A stretch of DNA of 64,000 bases. Source: Sphingomonadales bacterium UBA2369. Its GTDB lineage: Bacteria; Pseudomonadota; Alphaproteobacteria; Sphingomonadales; Sphingomonadaceae. The position numbers and the translations under genes are program-made. The notes beneath the pieces are model-generated. The model saw only the letters and a program-made list of their open reading frames with translations, did not search any database and was not told where the DNA came from. Numbering within the stretch: position 1 is the stretch's first letter; every line of letters starts with the position of its first letter. Where the stretch lies: positions 41,186-105,185 of the forward strand of contig DDTH01000019.1 of assembly GCA_002344055.1 (NCBI GenBank). Direction: 5' to 3'. Below are positions 60,499 through 64,000 of the stretch, one piece after another.

Positions 60499-61553
60499 GC
60501 CTCGCTGCCCACCGCCTCGGCAAGGGTGGCGAAGCCTTCCGCCTCGACCAGCGCCCGCAACTCCCGGTTGATCCGCCGCGCAAGCCCCGGCCCCTCATAG
60601 ACCAGCGCCGAATAGAGCTGCACCAGGCTCGCCCCCGCCTTGATCCGCGCCCACGCATCCGCGCCGCTGGCAATGCCCCCGGCGGCGATCAACGGTAGCG
60701 CCCCGCCCGTCGCCGAACGAAAGTCCCTCACCCGCTGAAGCGCCAGCGCCTTCAGCGGCGCACCAGACAGCCCGCCCGCTTCGGCGGCATGGCGGGAACG
60801 AAGCGGCGGGCGCGTGATGGTGGTGTTAGCCACGATCAGCGCATCGATCTTCCGCTCCATCGACACCGCCACGATGTCGTCCACGTCCGCCGGCTCGAGA
60901 TCCGGAGCCACCTTCAGGAATACCGGCACCTCCCCCTTTGCCGCCATGACCGCCGCGAGCAACTCGTCCAGCGCGCTTTTGTCCTGCAGCGCGCGCAGCC
61001 CCGGCGTGTTGGGGGAGGAAATATTCACCGTGAGATAGTCGGCCAGCGGCGCCATCGCCGCCGCGCCCCTTGCATAGTCGCCGATCCGGTCCGCGCTATC
61101 CTTGTTGGCGCCGATATTGACCCCGACGATCCCGGCCGGCCCGCCGCGCCCCAGCGCGCGCTTGCGCCCGCCGCGGCCGGCCAGCCGCGCGGCCGCATCC
61201 TCCTGCCCGCGATTGTTGAAGCCGAAGCGATTGATCACCGCATGATCCTCGCTCAGCCGGAACAGGCGCGGCTTCGGGTTGCCGTCCTGCGGCAGCGGCG
61301 TCAGCGTCCCCACCTCCACGAAACCGAAGCCCGTGCCGAGCATCGCGTCCGGCACTTCGGCATCCTTGTCGAAGCCCGCGGCCAGCCCGACCGGATTGGG
61401 GAAATCCAGCCCCGCCACGCGCATTCGGAGCACGGGATCGGGCGCGGGCGGACGCCCCGCCGGTTTCAGCTTCAGCGCCCGGATCGTCAGCCGGTGCGCC
61501 CGTTCGGCATCGAGCGTGAAGACCAGCGGACGGAGCATGGAATAAAGCGACAT
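60495..61553 (-). CDS. pyrD: dihydroorotate dehydrogenase (quinone)
   Basis: 352 residues of class 2. The N-terminal membrane-associating helices (residues 1-30), PVGLAAGFDKDAEVPDAML, the catalytic Ser region TVNISSPNTPGLRALQ and the FMN-binding IAAGGIASGADAWARIKAGASLVQLYSAL are all intact. It oxidises dihydroorotate to orotate with quinone as acceptor. Confidence 0.97.
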   Translation of the reverse strand: MSLYSMLRPLVFTLDAERAHRLTIRALKLKPAGRPPAPDPVLRMRVAGLDFPNPVGLAAGFDKDAEVPDAMLGTGFGFVEVGTLTPLPQDGNPKPRLFRLSEDHAVINRFGFNNRGQEDAAARLAGRGGRKRALGRGGPAGIVGVNIGANKDSADRIGDYARGAAAMAPLADYLTVNISSPNTPGLRALQDKSALDELLAAVMAAKGEVPVFLKVAPDLEPADVDDIVAVSMERKIDALIVANTTITRPPLRSRHAAEAGGLSGAPLKALALQRVRDFRSATGGALPLIAAGGIASGADAWARIKAGASLVQLYSALVYEGPGLARRINRELRALVEAEGFATLAEAVGSEA

Positions 61554-61588
61554 GATCGCCCTCTAGGCCGCGCACGCCGCTTGCGCCA

Positions 61589-62347
61589 TCAGCCGGGCGC
61601 ACGCGCCGCAATCATATGCGCCATGTCCCAGATCAGCGCCGATCCCGCCTCCCGCCGTTCCGCCTCGAGCCGCGCATCCAGTGTATCGAGTCCCACTTCT
61701 TCTTCCGTTGCGACCCCGCCCGCGATCATCCGCGGCAGCATCCCGCGCGCCGCATGGCCCAGCCATGATGTCTCGCTTTCCCCGATCAGCGTCGCTTCCG
61801 CCCGCCAGGACGCGATCGTCCAGCCCGCGCGCTCCAGCATTCCCGGCAGCGTCATGCCCATCGTTCGGCGCCCGCCCTCGGCCTCGACCGTATCCCAGAC
61901 CCAGCGATGCGCCTCGCGGTGCAAGGGCAGCGGCGCTGTGCCTATGGGAAGCCCCGTCGCATCATGCTCCTGCACGGCCAGCAACCCGTCGGGCTTGAGC
62001 AGGGCGGGGAGTTTCGCGATCAACCCTTCCGGATCGGGCAGATACATCAGCACCCGCCGGATCACGATCGCATCGAACGGCTGGTCCGCCAGCGCGGATA
62101 GGTCGCCGGTCAGGTCCGCCTCGACATAGGCGATCGGCGCCGCGCCCGGCTCCGGCGCGGTCTCCCGCCCCTTCGTCAGATAGTCGATATTGCGATCAAC
62201 ACCGGTGACCGCGCCCTCCGGCCCCGCCATTCGCGCGACCAGCCGGCTCAGCTCCCCGAACGCGCAGCCAAGATCGAGCACGCGCATGCCCGGCGCGATC
62301 CCGGCCTGGTCAAGAAAGGCGGGCGTGGCCCGGTTCGCGGCATTCAT
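61589..62347 (-). CDS. class I SAM-dependent methyltransferase
   Basis: 252 residues. The SAM site is VLDLGCAFGELSRLVARM (about 19-36) with the acidic VTGVDRNIDYL and ADLTGDLSALADQPFDAIVIRRVLMYL. No substrate-specific signature is recognised; small-molecule or lipid methylation is equally possible. The promoter holds the dyad that also precedes the gene at 3764, placing this gene in the same regulon by inference. Confidence 0.85.
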   Translation of the reverse strand: MNAANRATPAFLDQAGIAPGMRVLDLGCAFGELSRLVARMAGPEGAVTGVDRNIDYLTKGRETAPEPGAAPIAYVEADLTGDLSALADQPFDAIVIRRVLMYLPDPEGLIAKLPALLKPDGLLAVQEHDATGLPIGTAPLPLHREAHRWVWDTVEAEGGRRTMGMTLPGMLERAGWTIASWRAEATLIGESETSWLGHAARGMLPRMIAGGVATEEEVGLDTLDARLEAERREAGSALIWDMAHMIAARAPG

Positions 62348-62360
62348 GTGGCGGCTCCTG

Positions 62361-62382
62361 CTGATGTAACACTATAACATTG
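62361..62382. promoter_or_regulatory. palindromic operator, shared with 3721-3742
   Basis: Core ATGTAACACTATAACAT (62364-62380), 17 bases before the methyltransferase ATG and 103 bases before the divergent Rrf2-family gene. It matches the site at 3721-3742 in 19 of 22 bases, including both flanks. Confidence 0.55.
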
Positions 62383-62467
62383 GAGATCGGCTGTCCCGCA
62401 GGCAAGACCGAATCGCTTGACCGCGGCCGATCCGTCCCTATTTGCAATCGGACGAAATCATTCCGAT

Positions 62468-62484
62468 TTGAGAATCGTTCGCAA
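62468..62484. promoter_or_regulatory. Fur-like or iron-regulated operator at the suf regulator start
   Basis: TTGAGAATCGTTCGCAA, the 17-base core of a dyad that extends to ATTTG/CAAAT at 62466-62486. It has the same shape as the two sites before the siderophore receptor and differs from operator 2 at one arm position and in the centre. It ends on the ATG of the Rrf2-family gene, where binding would block transcription or translation. Confidence 0.5.
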
Positions 62485-62918
62485 ATGCGCCTTTCCAGCC
62501 TCGCCGATTATGCGGTCGTGATGATGTCCGCCGCCGCCCGCCATTGCGGCGCGGCGAAGGTCAATGCGACCACGCTGGCGGCCGAAACCGGCATCCCGCT
62601 CCCCACTGCGCAGAAGCTGGTCAGCCGCCTGTCCGCCGCAGGCCTGTTCGAATCCACGCGCGGCACCGGTGGTGGCGTCCGCCTCGCCCGTCCGCCCGCC
62701 GCGATCAGCCTGGCCGACATCGTCGAAGCGGTCGAAGGCCCGATCGCGCTGACCGCCTGCGTGGACACCGGCCGCAGCGATTGCGCGCTGGAGGGCTGCT
62801 GCACCGTCCGTCCCCACATGGGCACGGTCAACGCCGTCGTCCGCGACGCCCTCGCCACGGTGACGCTCACCCAGCTTGCCGGCACTCCACACAAGCTCCG
62901 CCCGCAGGTGCCCGCCTG

Positions 62919-62919
<1 letters not shown>
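62485..62919 (+). CDS. Rrf2-family Fe-S regulator of the suf operon
   Basis: 144 residues: a winged-helix DNA-binding domain (MRLSSLADYAVVMMSAAARH; AAETGIPLPTAQKLVSRLSAAG) and a cluster-binding loop with Cys92, Cys100, Cys105 and Cys106. IscR-type regulators bind a 2Fe-2S cluster through three cysteines of this loop. It is the first gene of the suf operon, and its stop overlaps the sufB start (TGATG), so it probably controls its own operon. The name SUF regulator is used in sphingomonads; the symbol is left open. Confidence 0.9.

Positions 62920-64000
<1,081 letters not shown>

Overview
The window is one contiguous stretch of high-GC chromosome from an alphaproteobacterium, most probably a member of the Sphingomonadaceae; the genus cannot be fixed from sequence alone. 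The evidence is the infA-maf-RNase E/G-yacG-tRNA-Phe neighbourhood, TonB-dependent receptors, a CycM-like anchored cytochrome c, a DUF4167 protein, an alphaproteobacterial LexA box (GAAC-N7-GAAC) before imuA-imuB-dnaE2, and a serC-type leader RNA before serC-serA. Genes are tightly packed on both strands with many ATGA, GTGA and TGATG overlaps. No insertion sequence, prophage, integrase or CRISPR array was seen.

Layout. 1-6.3 kb: end of an S9 peptidase, an exported protein, infA, maf, then three accessory genes (R2K-type ATP-grasp, anchored unknown, CPBP protease), the RNase E/G-like gene, yacG and tRNA-Phe. 6.4-9.5 kb: a TonB receptor, a His-rich exported protein and a gene-free stretch. 9.5-19.4 kb: aconitase, a small membrane protein, a cyclase-family enzyme, a rhodanese, gamma-glutamyltransferase, an acyl-CoA synthetase, gloB and a cupredoxin-like protein. 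19.4-22.2 kb: serC-serA with its leader. 22.3-25.8 kb: extensin-like lipoprotein, DUF1294, LOG protein, HELGH metallopeptidase, cytochrome c. 25.8-26.8 kb: about 1 kb without a credible protein, holding two DnaA boxes and a run of stable hairpins ending in a terminator-like stem; this is a candidate large structured RNA. 26.8-40.4 kb: bactofilin, OsmC, a DUF885 peptidase, an iron-acquisition cluster (TonB siderophore receptor, PKHD dioxygenase, FMN alpha-hydroxy-acid oxidase), a NeuD/PglD acyltransferase, an SDR-like protein, a LytS/LytTR two-component pair and an M16 protease.

40.4-46.7 kb: an SOS mutagenesis operon, LexA box-imuA-imuB-2H phosphoesterase-dnaE2, in which an RNA-ligase-like 2H enzyme is coupled between imuB and dnaE2 by ATGA overlaps on both sides. 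46.7-54.8 kb: VOC protein, adenylate cyclase, CBS protein, thioesterase, three tandem exported DUF4139-type paralogues, DUF4167. 55-64 kb: hisS-prfA-prmC, a REP-like repeat, ppa-amidase, pyrD, a methyltransferase, and an Rrf2-type regulator coupled to sufB, which runs off the end.

Regulatory signals tie distant parts together. Fur-like 17-bp dyads (WTGCGA-N5-TCGCAW) occur twice before the siderophore receptor, and a close relative lies on the suf regulator start. A different, near-identical 22-bp dyad lies before the gene at 3764 and before the methyltransferase at 62347. Two genes (maf and a small membrane protein) appear to begin with CTG.
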